Assembly (NCBI RefSeq): GCF_000003855.2
Contig: NW_003101671.1
Location: 1,392,154-1,456,153 of the forward strand
Reading direction: 5' to 3'
Length of the DNA: 64,000 bases
Origin: Blastomyces gilchristii SLH14081
Lineage: Eukaryota > Ascomycota > Eurotiomycetes > Onygenales > Ajellomycetaceae
Of this stretch, positions 10,116 to 20,804 are shown piece by piece. The position numbers and the translations under genes were made by a program. Under the pieces are notes generated by a model, which was not told the origin of the DNA, did not search any database, and was given only the letters and a program-made list of their open reading frames with translations. Each line of letters opens with the position of its first letter. Positions within the stretch are counted from its first letter, which is position 1.

Positions 10116-10450
10116 GCCTACATTTTTTTTTTTTTTTTCCTTTTCACTTCCCTTTCCTCTTTTTCCATCGTGTTTCGCATTTAAATATCTCTTCCTTCTT
10201 TTTTTCTTTCCCTTTTACATCAATGCTCTCAGTTGCTCTCTTCTGCGTTTCCACTCAAGTTTTCTTTAGTGGACGACGGTCTACTCTGTATAGTATTGAT
10301 CGGGGTGTTACTCTGTACACCATACTACGCCGGATTTATATATTACTGAATAGCAGGTAGGGTAGGAACTTCGGAAAAATTTGACAGAACCCTTGAGGCA
10401 AACAAAAACAATGAAAACAAACAGCCAAAAAGTTCAAAAACAGAAAAGAT

Positions 10451-10454
10451 AAAA
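10451..10454 (-). terminator. Pol III terminator of the - strand tRNA-Tyr
   Basis: AAAA on the plus strand reads TTTT on the minus strand, 5 nt downstream of the tRNA 3' end, with a second TTTT shortly after (10444-10447). Confidence 0.65.
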
Positions 10455-10459
10455 TTAAC

Positions 10460-10547
10460 TCCGCTGGGTCGGAGTCGAACCGACGACACCTGGATAGCAG
10501 ACAAGATATTACAGTCCAGTGCCATAAACCAACTAGACGACCAGCGG
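10460..10547 (-). tRNA. tRNA-Tyr (GUA) with 13-nt intron, second copy
   Basis: This reads on the minus strand as the same 88 nt as the copy at 10013-10100, intron included. The flanks differ, so the duplicated unit is essentially the gene itself. The two genes converge and form a 360-nt-spaced inverted repeat. Confidence 0.95.
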
Positions 10548-10778
10548 AATTTCATTGGTCAGGAGGCCACGAGAACGGCTTTCTTCCGTCTCGCGCATGC
10601 TGCGCTGTTTGCACTGTTTGCACAAGCAATACCCGGCAAGATTACTTGCAATGAATCCGTAGTTCAACAACAATCAGTTTTATATCTTTCTATTCTTTAT
10701 CCATTTTTTGCATTTCCCATTACCTGCATATATCATATGCGCAAATAAAAAATACCGTTCTATATATCTTTCTTGAAC

Positions 10779-11462
10779 ATGAGTTTTGGCGGTCCCGGCG
10801 GTCGTGCCGCCAATATCAAACCTACACCGTATGTCGCCCTGGCTTTCAATTCCCAGCGCCAATATCCGCGCCTGAAAAAGGATATATATATGAAGCTTGC
10901 TCTAAGTTCTAATATCTGCGTGTGATGAGATAATCTTGCTAATTCGTGTTGTTACTGCTGATTTAGGCCTGAACGAGGAAGTTTTCCGCTCGATCACGAT
11001 GGTACGTTTTTTGTTCCCGCTTGTGGATTTTTTGGAAAAATTATTCCCGATATATCCGCACATGCACAATTACTGATATGCCTGTTACTGACGCTATGCA
11101 TATCTGACTGATAGGAGAATGCAAATACATAATCTCATCATATCTCAAGTGTCTGAGGAAAGAAGGGGGTGTCAATGATGAGCACTGTCGCAAGCTAGCC
11201 AAATCCTACTTAACCTGCCGGATGGAAAAGTATGTTTATCACGTTTCAACCCCCCTTTTGGTGCGCAGGGTGTTTATGTATTTCACCATCTGGAAGACTG
11301 ACACATGACCTTAGCAATCTGATGGCGCCGGACAATTTTGAGAACTTGGGACTTGTCTTTGATGAAGGCCAGAAAAAAAATGGCACGGAAGCCGCTAGTT
11401 CCACGGCATCTTCGGACAGCAAGACTCTTGAGAGCGGGACTCCGGAGAGTAAGAAATCGTGA
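10779..11462 (+). CDS. COX19: Cytochrome c oxidase assembly protein COX19
   Basis: Four exons (10779-10828, 10967-11001, 11115-11229, 11315-11462) with GT-AG introns of 138, 113 and 85 nt give 348 nt, or 115 residues. The N-terminus MSFGGPGGRAANIKPTPPER is the COX19 signature. Two CX9C motifs follow, one starting CKYIISSYLKC and one CRKLAKSYLTC, the twin-CX9C coiled-coil helix-coiled-coil helix fold oxidised by Mia40. The family acts in the mitochondrial intermembrane space, helping Cox11-dependent copper delivery to cytochrome c oxidase. NLMAPDNFENLGL is the conserved C-terminal end of the core. The last roughly 35 residues, rich in Ser, Thr and Glu, are a low-complexity tail common in filamentous fungi. 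The start codon is fixed by conservation. Confidence 0.96.
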
Positions 11463-12456
11463 CATCGTTTTATACTATGCTATATATTAGAGACGGAAGC
11501 GGTTACATTCCGCGTTGTATTTTGTATATAAGACATCAGTGGCGTTGTTGGCCATTGCTTTTTTCTTTTTTTTTTTTTTTTTTTTTCTTTTTTCTTTTTT
11601 CTTTTGGAGTTTACGACTTGTTGCGTCTAAAGAAATTTAGATCGAGATGGAAAACTCTCGCTTTTGTATGATATATCATTTTCATTGCTTTGGACATATT
11701 CGAAATCATATTTCTGCAATACGCCAATTTGCGCTCATCCGAATGTGCCTTCGTGGCCGCATTATACGCCACATGCCTTCATTCCCCGGGATAGAGACAG
11801 TGCTTGCCGAGAGTCAGCCATAAGTCTAAGGTGCTTAAACTGCCCTTTACTCTAACTTAATTGTCCCTGACAGTTTCTCGGAGTACGGGTGGGACGTCGT
11901 TAGGTTACTAACATCGTTGAGCGTAGCCTCGAGGCCATCATCACCAAGCCAGGTACAGTCCGACAGACGTGGTGTTGAGCAAAATCATATGTTAGATATG
12001 GGAATATATCTATCACAGCGTCTCATTAATACAACCATGTCGAATTAGTCAATACTCCTAGGTGCCTCCATGTAGTCAAAATCACTGTTTTGAGACGTGT
12101 AAGAGGTTCTCTTATATACAGAATGTGTGACACGTGACTTCAGTAGCAGGTCAAAGTGTAGATTATGTAATCCATGCTTGGAGCTTCAATAGACGTCATT
12201 CGCGCTATAATACTGTCCTCCCGTAGCATAGGAGGGGGGATAGAGTGGGTTCTGTCTCAAGAATTGTCTGGATTTTGTTTGAGTTTGGTAAGAGAAGCAA
12301 TTTCATTTGCATATGTGATGGCATGGGATTTCGATCCAATTCAACCCCCAATTTATTGAGCCACTTTAAAACAACACTGGCTTCCTTCCAGCCATAAACC
12401 GCAACCGACACATCAAACCAGCCTTGACTTCTTCTAACCGTATAATGTAGACACAA
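11463..12456. other. Intergenic region upstream of NPR3
   Basis: About 1 kb. It contains T-rich runs near 11566-11600 and a palindromic CACGTG (12131-12136, context TGACACGTGAC), which could bind a bHLH factor (inference). No gene is supported. Confidence 0.45.
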
Positions 12457-14975
12457 ATGTCTTCAATCGTACGACCTCCAGATCCATGTCTGGTTGCCAT
12501 AATCCTCATCATCCAATCTCGCGCTGGTCCGCGCTTTGTCTATCACTACCCTCCCAACCCATCCACTATCATAGGCAGCAAATCCCGCCGCAATTCGCGC
12601 CGTAAAGGCGGCGCTAAAAGCTCTGAGTCTAGCCCATCCAGCGATGACGATTGGTCAAGCTCTGACGACGAGGAGGACGAACGCGGTCATTCCTCAGCTG
12701 GCGGTAATTCCCTTAGTCAAGGAGTCAGCGAGCACATCGGGAAGGGTGGACTGAGTGAAAAACTGGGTGATAAAAATTCCCATGCACCATCTGCTAGGGG
12801 GCATAGTGTCTCCTCTTCCGTGCAGTTCAAGCGAAGAAGTGTGACGCCCGACCCTAAGCAGGATAACCAGCCGGATCCGGGAAGAGGGGAAGATCTAGGA
12901 CACTTTTACCAACCACCGTGGGAATCTTTACTGGGACTGCCGACCAATGTGTGGGAGAAATTGCTAAGTCCACCCCCATCATGGCATAAGCGGAGATTTG
13001 AAGTGGGTCTTAACGACCTTGTATTTGTGGGATGGCCTGTGTTTGTGAGGGAAGATGGGACCTGGAGGAAACGGAAGAAGAAGAAGAAGAAGAAGAAGAA
13101 AGTTAGAAAGCAACGGCCGTCCGGGGAGCGCCAGGAACTAGGGGATGACGATAAAGAGAACGGTGATCAGAAGAACGATACAAAACAACCGTCGGAAACA
13201 GAAGACGACAATGACCCTGTTGCGGAAGACCAAAACATCGTTCAAGATCCCGTACCTCCTGGGTCTCCAGAAACTGATAAGGATTCGATGACGATGTTCA
13301 ATGTAGTTTTTGTATTGAACCCACCTCTGCTAGAATATGGTTTACGAGTGCGGGAGAAGTATGAGAACGTGATTAAGAAGTTTGGCAAAGGATTAAAGTC
13401 GGAACAGGCAAGGGTAGACTACGTTTGGAAAGAGGCTCGGACGATTGTCAATATCAAGGAGAAAGCGAAAGAAAGCAGTATGTATCCGATATTAAATGTC
13501 GTTTATGTCGCATGCTACATCTTGAAATGGATTCGAGATTGTTATGCTTACACTCAAACACAGAAATGTCACTGTCCAGACTTTATTCGGAACTACACTC
13601 GAAATCTTCCCTTGCTCGAGCAATATCTACAGTCTATACAAGTATTTCTAACTCTAGAATCGCATCGGTTACACTCACACCTGAAGCAACGATGTCTCTT
13701 CAGGCTCCACCCTTAACTTCTACTTCTTATCTTCCAAGTGCCACGGAAAAGGCCTACCCCGGTTTATGGCTTACCACTGCGGATAGTCTCTCCGCTACCG
13801 ATGAAGCTACAGGCATGGAAACAAGCGAACCCAACCAGGTTCTAGCAAAACATTTTGCGTTGCTTCTCCTAACTGACGAAGCAACGATTCTAAAAGACAT
13901 TGAAGGGTCAATTGGGCCTCTAGGCGCACGACTTGCACACTATATTCGTGTCTCTAAACCAACCAAATCATTTGCCCAAATATCTGCCCTCTCCGGAATT
14001 CCTTTGAGTGACATCCAAGTGCTTGCCAGCCACCTTGTCTACTGGCGGAGAGCCCGAGCCGTGCCTCCACTGAGCCAACGGGATACATATATCGTTTCCC
14101 CCAACGCCGACATGAGCAAGCTTGCGCAGGCAGCTGAGGCTTACGAAGCTGCATTCCCAACACTACCCAGCCTTCCGAAGATGCTCCACGCTTTGAGCGA
14201 TACCCCTAAACCATATTCTAGATTAATACCCAGCAAGGACCATAAGGAGATATATTACGCGATTCTGGCATGGCTACTGAGAGGGGGTTGGGTTACTCAA
14301 CTCCGAACGTTTGGATGGGTCAGAGTAGACCCAGAGATCAAACAAGCGGTGGATGAGGCACTAGAAAGGGAGAAAGAAGAGAAAGAACTTGAAGAGAGAG
14401 TGCGTGCAGCATCTTCCACCAAAGCAGATTCTAAAATTGATAGTAAGCCCGTCGATGATGACGGCCATGACGACAACGACGATGCTGAATCTTCATCTTC
14501 GTCATCTCTTGAGAGCGAAGACAGCGGCGAAGCAACCCCCGTCCCAAACAGGATTTCAAACCAGCAATACAACTACGACAAATATACTGAAACTCAAAAA
14601 CAAAAAGGGCGGCTGTATAGTTCTTCTCTTATATTGCGACCGCACCGCGCATCATCCCTAGAGTCTCATTGGCTGGACGAAATTCTCTCGCGATTCCCAG
14701 AACCCTCCTCCCAGCTTGCCAGCATGGATAGCTACAACGCTCCATCACCAGAGGAGAGCATCGATGCCGATTCTTCGCTTCAGAAATATTGGCCGCTTTT
14801 CACTAAATACTTCAACGGTACAGATGCACTGGAGAAAATCCCAGTGCGCGAGGGCTTGAATCAGAAGGTTGTTTGGCGCTTGCTCCATAGATTGGATCGT
14901 AGCACACCGCAGCTTGAGAGCGGAGAGAATGTTCCTTCGAAGGAAAAAGTGTTGGTTACTGTGAGACATTGGTGA
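12457..14975 (+). CDS. NPR3: Nitrogen permease regulator 3 (SEACIT/GATOR1 subunit)
   Basis: Two exons, 12457-13477 and 13564-14975, around an 86-nt GT-AG intron give 2433 nt, or 810 residues. The N-terminus, with LVAIILIIQSRAGPRFVYHY at about residue 12, opens the longin-type domain. The characteristic disordered insertion follows (about 40-135), with an acidic block near 66-75. The domain resumes at about 280 (FNVVFVLNPP). The C-terminal half carries the conserved SSLARAI, SNSRIASVTLTPE, YPGLWLTTAD, GGWVTQLRTFGWVRVDPEIKQAV and, near the end, KYFNGTDALEKIPVREGL blocks. In yeast, Npr3 with Npr2 and Iml1 forms the GAP complex at the vacuole that inhibits TORC1 under amino-acid or nitrogen limitation. 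A run of about ten lysines (residues about 207-217, encoded by AAG repeats) and a second acidic/serine tract near the C-terminus are low-complexity expansions. Confidence 0.95.
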
Positions 14976-15791
14976 TATAGCATTCTAACTAAAGGAAGAA
15001 ATATATTCTCCTGGACCTTATTTGGCATTGGCGACCATTATCTCCTTTTCCTGTTGAATGTCGCGAGATTCCCTTTGCTAAATTAAGAATTTATTCTTAC
15101 TTCGGTATGATATCTTCATGCATTCTGGCTATTTGCTGATAGTCGTTGTGAATGTGATTTGAGTAGCTATCTGGCTTGTTAACAAGTATGTTAAGTTACC
15201 CATTAGAGTAAAAGATGAATGAAAGTGAATAAAAATTAGATTCTGACCTCAGGATCGTGGACAAAGGAAATAGGGAGAGCTGGGAGTCAATTAGGCTGAT
15301 TGTGAAGGATCGACATTATCAAAGAGTAGCCAATTATATTAAATGACAGATTTAAAAAGCGAGGCCTCCGAGGGATGTAGGAGAGACCCTCCTGTCCGCC
15401 ATTTCAATGCTTCCACTTGCCCAGTAAACAATTTGATGTCTCAGTGAATAATAAGTTCAATAAGAAGGCATATGCATTGAACATTAGAAGAGTAAATTAC
15501 GGAAAAGGAGAGGAACATGAGAAGATTGGCTGGTGAGGAATAGGGGAATCTGGGCGGTGGGGATGAATAGATGCTTGAAGCCAGAAACAAATATCAGATT
15601 TAGTCGATTAATCATCAACCACTGAAGATACATAAAAACATAAATATATTCACGAGAAGAAAGAAAAGCTAAACATAGACAGGGGCGGTGTGTCCCAAAG
15701 TATAGGCAGAAGAATGCTGTCAGACTTCGTGTTTATTAACAGTGACCATCTGTAGGAATGGCCCCTGTCATTCATGCATCGGCAGCATATC
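14976..15791. other. Convergent 3' intergenic region
   Basis: About 0.8 kb between the stop codons of NPR3 and the NRPS-like gene. It is AT-rich and should hold both 3' UTRs. No other feature is recognised. Confidence 0.45.
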
Positions 15792-18665
15792 TCAAAGTCC
15801 ACGTTCGCGCAGAGCCTTTTGAAGAGTTTTTTGAAACGTAAAGACATGCTCTGGCGACATCATTGTATAGTGCGCACCGTCCACATGATGCATTCGGGGC
15901 GGCTCCCGCGAGAAATCTGCCCATTTGCTCAATTTATTCTCGATCCAATCGGTTCCGTTCACTGCGACTTGCTTCAGGGGTATCGCGTGAAATACGTCAA
16001 TGCTTGCCGCTGACCCAGAAGGTTCGTACTCTAATGCGGCTTCCTGCATCTTGTGGGCAAGCGTAATCCAAGTTTTCAGTTTACTTTTAGTTAGAGAGAG
16101 CTCCGCTAGGCGGCCCTGGGAAGCATGGGACATAAGGTGATCGAGGGCATCATCGTTAGAGAGCTCATGTAATTTAGGCGATATTTCGTGGGCATACTCC
16201 TCTGATATTAGATCTAAGAAGTACGAGAGGTTGATGCCAGCTTCCACCCAGTCGAGCTGGCGCATGCGGTCTTTGATATGTGGTGGTAGATTGAAAGAGC
16301 CTAAGAACCTGACCTCATCGCCATCGGCTTCGAGGAGTTTCGCGACTTCGAAGGCAATCATGGCGCCAAAAGAATATCCCGCGATTGCATATGGTCCAAG
16401 AGGCTGAGTAGTTTTGATGTGTTGAAAGTACGTTGTAAATATTTCAGGGAGGTCTTTGAAAAACTCCTCCCCTTCTTCAAATCCTCGAGCGCGAAGTGCA
16501 TATAGCGGGCGGTCATTGATATACTTGGCGAGGTTCAAGAAAACTAAGACCTCGCCAACACCGGGATGTACAAGCCAAAGAGGCGGCTTTTCGCCAGATG
16601 CATGGAGCTTAACAACGGGATTATACTGTTTTGGTTGCTGCATTTCTTGTATCGCCGTTGCAATGCCATGGATTGTAGGGTCCATTAACACAGATATCAA
16701 TGGGATTTCCTGATCCAGACAGAGAATCCTGTGTACGTTTGATTTAAAGGCGAAAAGTTCAATGGAAGAAACTCCCATATCTAGGAGGCTGGTGTCAATT
16801 CCAATTTCAGAAGATGGGGTGTGGAACATCTCCGCGAATAAATCAGCGATTGACTTCTGAGTTTCACTTTCAGGCCTCCTTAGATTGGTTTGGCGATATA
16901 ATTTAATGGCTTCTGCTGCCTCCGCATAATAAGTATCGTATCCCCCGGCGCGATATTCTGCCGCGATTTTCGGCGATGAGATCTTTCCAAGCGTCGACTT
17001 TGGGATTAAGGTTGCGGCAACCGGTACTATTTGGTACGGACTTACCCCGAATAGCCTGGCTGTGATCTTTGAGATCGCATCGAATGACACTGTGAGACTT
17101 GCGGCATTCGTATAACCATGAGCCGGGGAGAACACTACCACGACCCTTTCAGTAGAAGCCCCGTCGGGACGATGAGAGAACACGACTGTATACGTAGGGG
17201 TCAATCCAGGAAGTTTAGCTTCTTCAATAGCACGTTCAAGCTCGTGGGGATAGTAATTAACCCCGTTTACTATTATGAGATCCTTTGTTCGACCGCAGAG
17301 GCGTACATAGCCAGCATCATCGATGAGAGCCGTATCTCCTGTAATAAACCACCCGTCTCTGGTAAAGCTGATAGATGTTGCAAACGGGTCGTTAAAATAT
17401 TCTTTAAGCACACATTCGCCCTTGATCTGCAGAGCACCGGGAACATTGGGACTTTTGATGACAAGACCGTTGTCGCCAGCAACCCTGGCAGCTAAGCCCG
17501 GAATACATGGACCCACGGAGGTAAATTCTAAACCCATTTTGATATCATAATCTGGGCAGGAGAGGTTATGCATTGAACCTGCGCAGGTTTCAGTCATCCC
17601 AAATCCTGGGCTCACAACGTTTTTCCTGGCACCCAATGTTTCCAAATGTGCCATGGCACTGATGCAAGTCTGGACGGTATTCGCTTCGCCTCCTGAAAAT
17701 ATCACCTTCAAGCATGACAAATCCCAGCCTCTGGTTATTGCCGTAGAAGGCTGCATTTTGTCGAGTAGATTTGACAACGCTGTCAAGAAGAAGTTTGGAC
17801 CGAAAGTCACGCTGACTCGAAGGTTGTGGATGAGGTTCAAGAAACGCAGGGGGTCGTTTGCAACATCCGCTTTGTCAACGAAAATCTGCCTGGCACCCAG
17901 AGCAAGGGCATGCAAATGAATTTGGCAAAGTGATGCAACGTGGTCTAGGGCGACCCAGCCTAGGAAAACATCACCTTTTTCTGTACCATGATGAGCTACC
18001 TTTCCCGCCAGAGCAGCTTTAATCTGATTGTTCCTCAGAACTGCTGCCTTTGCGTTTCCAGTGCTGCCCGACGTGAGCATGAGGATGGCCGCATCCTCTG
18101 GTTCCTTTTGGTGGCCGAAGTTTGTCCTGGGAACACGGCTGACGCCACTGCGTAGCTTGTTTACGAGGCGTTCGACAGTGACAATGTGAAGCCCGTCGAT
18201 ATTCAGAAACTCGTGAACTAACCGATCCGACGTAAGAATAAGGGGCACTTTGAACAGTGAATTGAGGTGCAAAATATGTTTTCGCCGCTGAGCAAGATCG
18301 TTCACAAATGCCGGTGACATTGCAGGCAGATAGCCGCCTATCACAGTAGACCAGAGCCATATAATATTCTGCTCATGATTATCGAAATGGATCAACACTA
18401 TGGTATCCTCCGTAACATTGTGGACATCACGAATGAGTTGGGCATTTTCATGAGCTTGGTACCGGAGCTGTCGTGTAGTCAGAACTTTGGATGGGATTGT
18501 GAAATCTGCATGGTGGAATTCTATAGGTGCGTTACAGTAACGAGCGGATGACTCAAGTATTTCGGTTAAGTTCTGGCACACCATTAACTTAGTGGCCATC
18601 GTAGCTAAGTCCGCGTTCAGCGATGTCGGGGGTAGCAGTCCCTCGGGATCACAACCGGGCAACAT
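15792..18665 (-). CDS. A-T-TE NRPS-like synthetase (aryl-acid quinone/furanone synthetase type)
   Basis: An uninterrupted frame extends to an ATG at 18818 (1008 residues). I prefer the ATG at 18665 (957 residues) because homology begins only near NLTEILESS; 18599 is a third possibility. Residue numbers below follow the 1008-residue frame. The adenylation domain (about 80-620) has TSGSTGNAKA (249-258), GFGMTET (405-411), GDTALIDDAGYVRLCGRTKD (494-513) and PKSTLGKI with the A10 lysine (Lys612). The thiolation domain (about 655-725) has DMGVSSIELF with phosphopantetheine Ser685. The thioesterase (about 745-1005) has nucleophile GYSFG (Ser816) and a C-terminal GAH (His983). No condensation domain is present. 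The fungal family with this layout (TdiA, AtrA, MicA, BtyA) activates aryl-2-oxo acids and dimerises them to quinones or furanones. The IVLIHFDNHEQNIIWLW block matches that group. The product is unknown, and no pathway genes lie beside it. Confidence 0.88.
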   Translation of the reverse strand: MLPGCDPEGLLPPTSLNADLATMATKLMVCQNLTEILESSARYCNAPIEFHHADFTIPSKVLTTRQLRYQAHENAQLIRDVHNVTEDTIVLIHFDNHEQNIIWLWSTVIGGYLPAMSPAFVNDLAQRRKHILHLNSLFKVPLILTSDRLVHEFLNIDGLHIVTVERLVNKLRSGVSRVPRTNFGHQKEPEDAAILMLTSGSTGNAKAAVLRNNQIKAALAGKVAHHGTEKGDVFLGWVALDHVASLCQIHLHALALGARQIFVDKADVANDPLRFLNLIHNLRVSVTFGPNFFLTALSNLLDKMQPSTAITRGWDLSCLKVIFSGGEANTVQTCISAMAHLETLGARKNVVSPGFGMTETCAGSMHNLSCPDYDIKMGLEFTSVGPCIPGLAARVAGDNGLVIKSPNVPGALQIKGECVLKEYFNDPFATSISFTRDGWFITGDTALIDDAGYVRLCGRTKDLIIVNGVNYYPHELERAIEEAKLPGLTPTYTVVFSHRPDGASTERVVVVFSPAHGYTNAASLTVSFDAISKITARLFGVSPYQIVPVAATLIPKSTLGKISSPKIAAEYRAGGYDTYYAEAAEAIKLYRQTNLRRPESETQKSIADLFAEMFHTPSSEIGIDTSLLDMGVSSIELFAFKSNVHRILCLDQEIPLISVLMDPTIHGIATAIQEMQQPKQYNPVVKLHASGEKPPLWLVHPGVGEVLVFLNLAKYINDRPLYALRARGFEEGEEFFKDLPEIFTTYFQHIKTTQPLGPYAIAGYSFGAMIAFEVAKLLEADGDEVRFLGSFNLPPHIKDRMRQLDWVEAGINLSYFLDLISEEYAHEISPKLHELSNDDALDHLMSHASQGRLAELSLTKSKLKTWITLAHKMQEAALEYEPSGSAASIDVFHAIPLKQVAVNGTDWIENKLSKWADFSREPPRMHHVDGAHYTMMSPEHVFTFQKTLQKALRERGL

Positions 18666-18818
18666 GTTGAGAAGTGGCCGATGATATCCGGCCTTCAATT
18701 GTCTTTGAATTTGGATGGTGGCAAGTTTGTGAACGACGATGAGAACAAACGTAAGGGATCCGCTAATGGGAATTACGTCCAAGCAAATGCAGGAGGAATT
18801 GAATGGCCTGCTCTTCAA

Positions 18819-20156
18819 TTAAAGAGGAAGTAAAATGAGCAAGGTATACAGGAGCTTAGAGGACTGGACTGAGGAGCCAAGGGGTAGTAGAGAAATGGGA
18901 AACCTCGAGATAAATGGGAAGGCGAATGAGTATATCCCAGGCCGCTGAACCAGAGCGGATGTAGGTACATATATAGTTGTAGTTCCATTGTACAATCCTG
19001 AGTTACAGTAAATATACAGTCCAGATCATCTATGGGGGCGAAGGTGGTAAACTTCAGCGTGTGAGATGTGCTGGATGAGGGGTTGACCATGGGAACTCCA
19101 TTGAGTCTGCCAACGGAGATAAAGCGGGAGACGACTGGCGGGATTAGGCATGGTGCAAAGTATACGTTATACGTGCGGCGCCCTGAACTTGGATTATTAG
19201 GAGTATGGCCTATTCGACGGGGTATATCCGAATTGAGGGCGGTGCATCTTGAAACTTAGAGTCGTTAGGAAGACAAAGCTGTAGATGGGGTTACAATTTT
19301 ATACGAGCCTAGGTCATGGGCTCGAAATGTGAATGCGGTTAACATCAAATGGACATGTCCGTTGATCTTCAGCAAAAGCATGGAGGAAAGGCTATGGGGA
19401 TTGGATACGGAAGAGCGAAATCTTGCATTGGGATGGCAAGGGATGCTGCCATCCACCAGTTGTGAAATAGGGGCGTTAATGAATACACCTGGTCACTCAA
19501 GTTCCGAGACAGAAATGTTGATTCTCGTCCTCGATGTTAGCAAGACTGTAAGGCAGTTTGGTATGAGAGAATCGCGGCGCAAGGTAATAAGAGGACAAGA
19601 AATTTTCGGCCACACCGGATGTCCATAACCCCGCTTGGTCAAAGCCTAATGACTGCTCGTTGAAAAGGGAGTGGTAGCATAAGGACGGCTTTGTTCTATG
19701 TCCACAGGGCGGCTTTTGGCGAAATGGCTTGGTGCAGGAGCAGAGATCACTCCACTGAGAATACACGGACTGACGCAGGGGTACATCATGTACATACAAT
19801 CCACGGTGAGGAAGGCTGCGATTCCGAGTTTTGGCCGTCCAGAGAGGCAGGACGTGATTCTTAGACGTTCGTGAAAGGATTTTGCGGGTAATGGCAAGGA
19901 CGCAAGTGAGCAACCGTGTTGTATACTCCCAAGATACTAAGCGAAAGGAACGGGGCAAGCAATGTGAGAACCAAGGGGAATCCCTGATAAGCTTGGAATG
20001 TGTTCTGATCCGCATTGTCAGTTTGGTTGGGCCGTTCAGGAAACCTATTTGGCGATGATTGTGCCTGTGAAGTGTCGCCGTACCGAGTTGCGGAAGATAC
20101 TATTCAGAATCATCAGGGTAGAAGAAAGACCTTAGAAAGGCCTATTATAAACCAGT
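18819..20156. other. Upstream region of the NRPS-like gene
   Basis: Contains the presumed promoter (a CTCTTCAATT-rich stretch just upstream of 18818). Frames such as the 172-codon one on the minus strand at 19497-20015 look non-coding in composition, with no domain and no plausible splice partners. Nothing else is supported. Confidence 0.4.
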
Positions 20157-20450
20157 GAATCACAGCAAATGATAATCATTGGAATGACGAGACAGTTTCG
20201 GGCCTTCTAGACTGCTCTATAAATCTGGCTGTACAATGGGTAATTCCGGAGTTAGCAGGATTAGAAGTAGAACGAGGAGGACGGGTGTTGGATGTCTTGA
20301 GTGAAGTCATTTGGCGTCGCCATCATCCCATGATGTATCCAAGTGCTGTAGAAGTGTTGATCAAGGATGCCAAAAAGACGTTGGCGAATAGAAAGAGATC
20401 TCGTAGTTGTCGTATCATTGACCATATGTTAGGTGGCTGTCAAGTTCTGC
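20157..20450 (+). pseudogene. Coding-like remnant, unidentified
   Basis: One frame stays open for about 95 codons without an early ATG and reads like real protein (for example VQWVIPELAGLEVE, then VLDVLSEVIWRRHH, then SAVEVLIKDAKKTLANRK). It ends in a T-run with no conserved terminus. No family is recognised. It could be an exon of an unrecognised gene or a decayed fragment; the nearby in-frame stop upstream favours a fragment. Confidence 0.3.
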
Positions 20451-20804
20451 CACCCTTTTTTTTTTTTTTCCTTTTTCTCATTTAACTCCATTTCTTCCAT
20501 CCCATCCTATATCTGGGCGCATATGATGACTTGGGTGATAGAATGTCATTATTGGCCCCGTTTCGAAGTACTTGGGAGAGCGGGTTTGCCCGTACCACAC
20601 AGATGTCATGCGTCGATCATTAAAGTGTTCGTTGGTATGCAAAAAGCCTTAGAGTGTGAACTCACTAGTAGTGAAAGGCAGGGAACTAAATGGGTTTTAT
20701 TGGCATCACCTGAGCAAAGTATATCAGTTCTGCGCGCTCTCACCCAAGAATGTTAAGAGAGAAGAGTTTCATTTAAAGGTATGGTGGCCCTCAGGTCATC
20801 TCTT

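Noticed and set aside
12457..13716. 419-codon frame as a complete protein
   Set aside because: Its last 80 codons run through an intron (13478-13563). Splicing joins the first 340 codons to the downstream frame and gives a standard NPR3.
19497..20015. 172-codon minus-strand frame
   Set aside because: No domain, poor codon pattern and no conserved features; it lies in an apparently non-coding stretch with overlapping frames on both strands.
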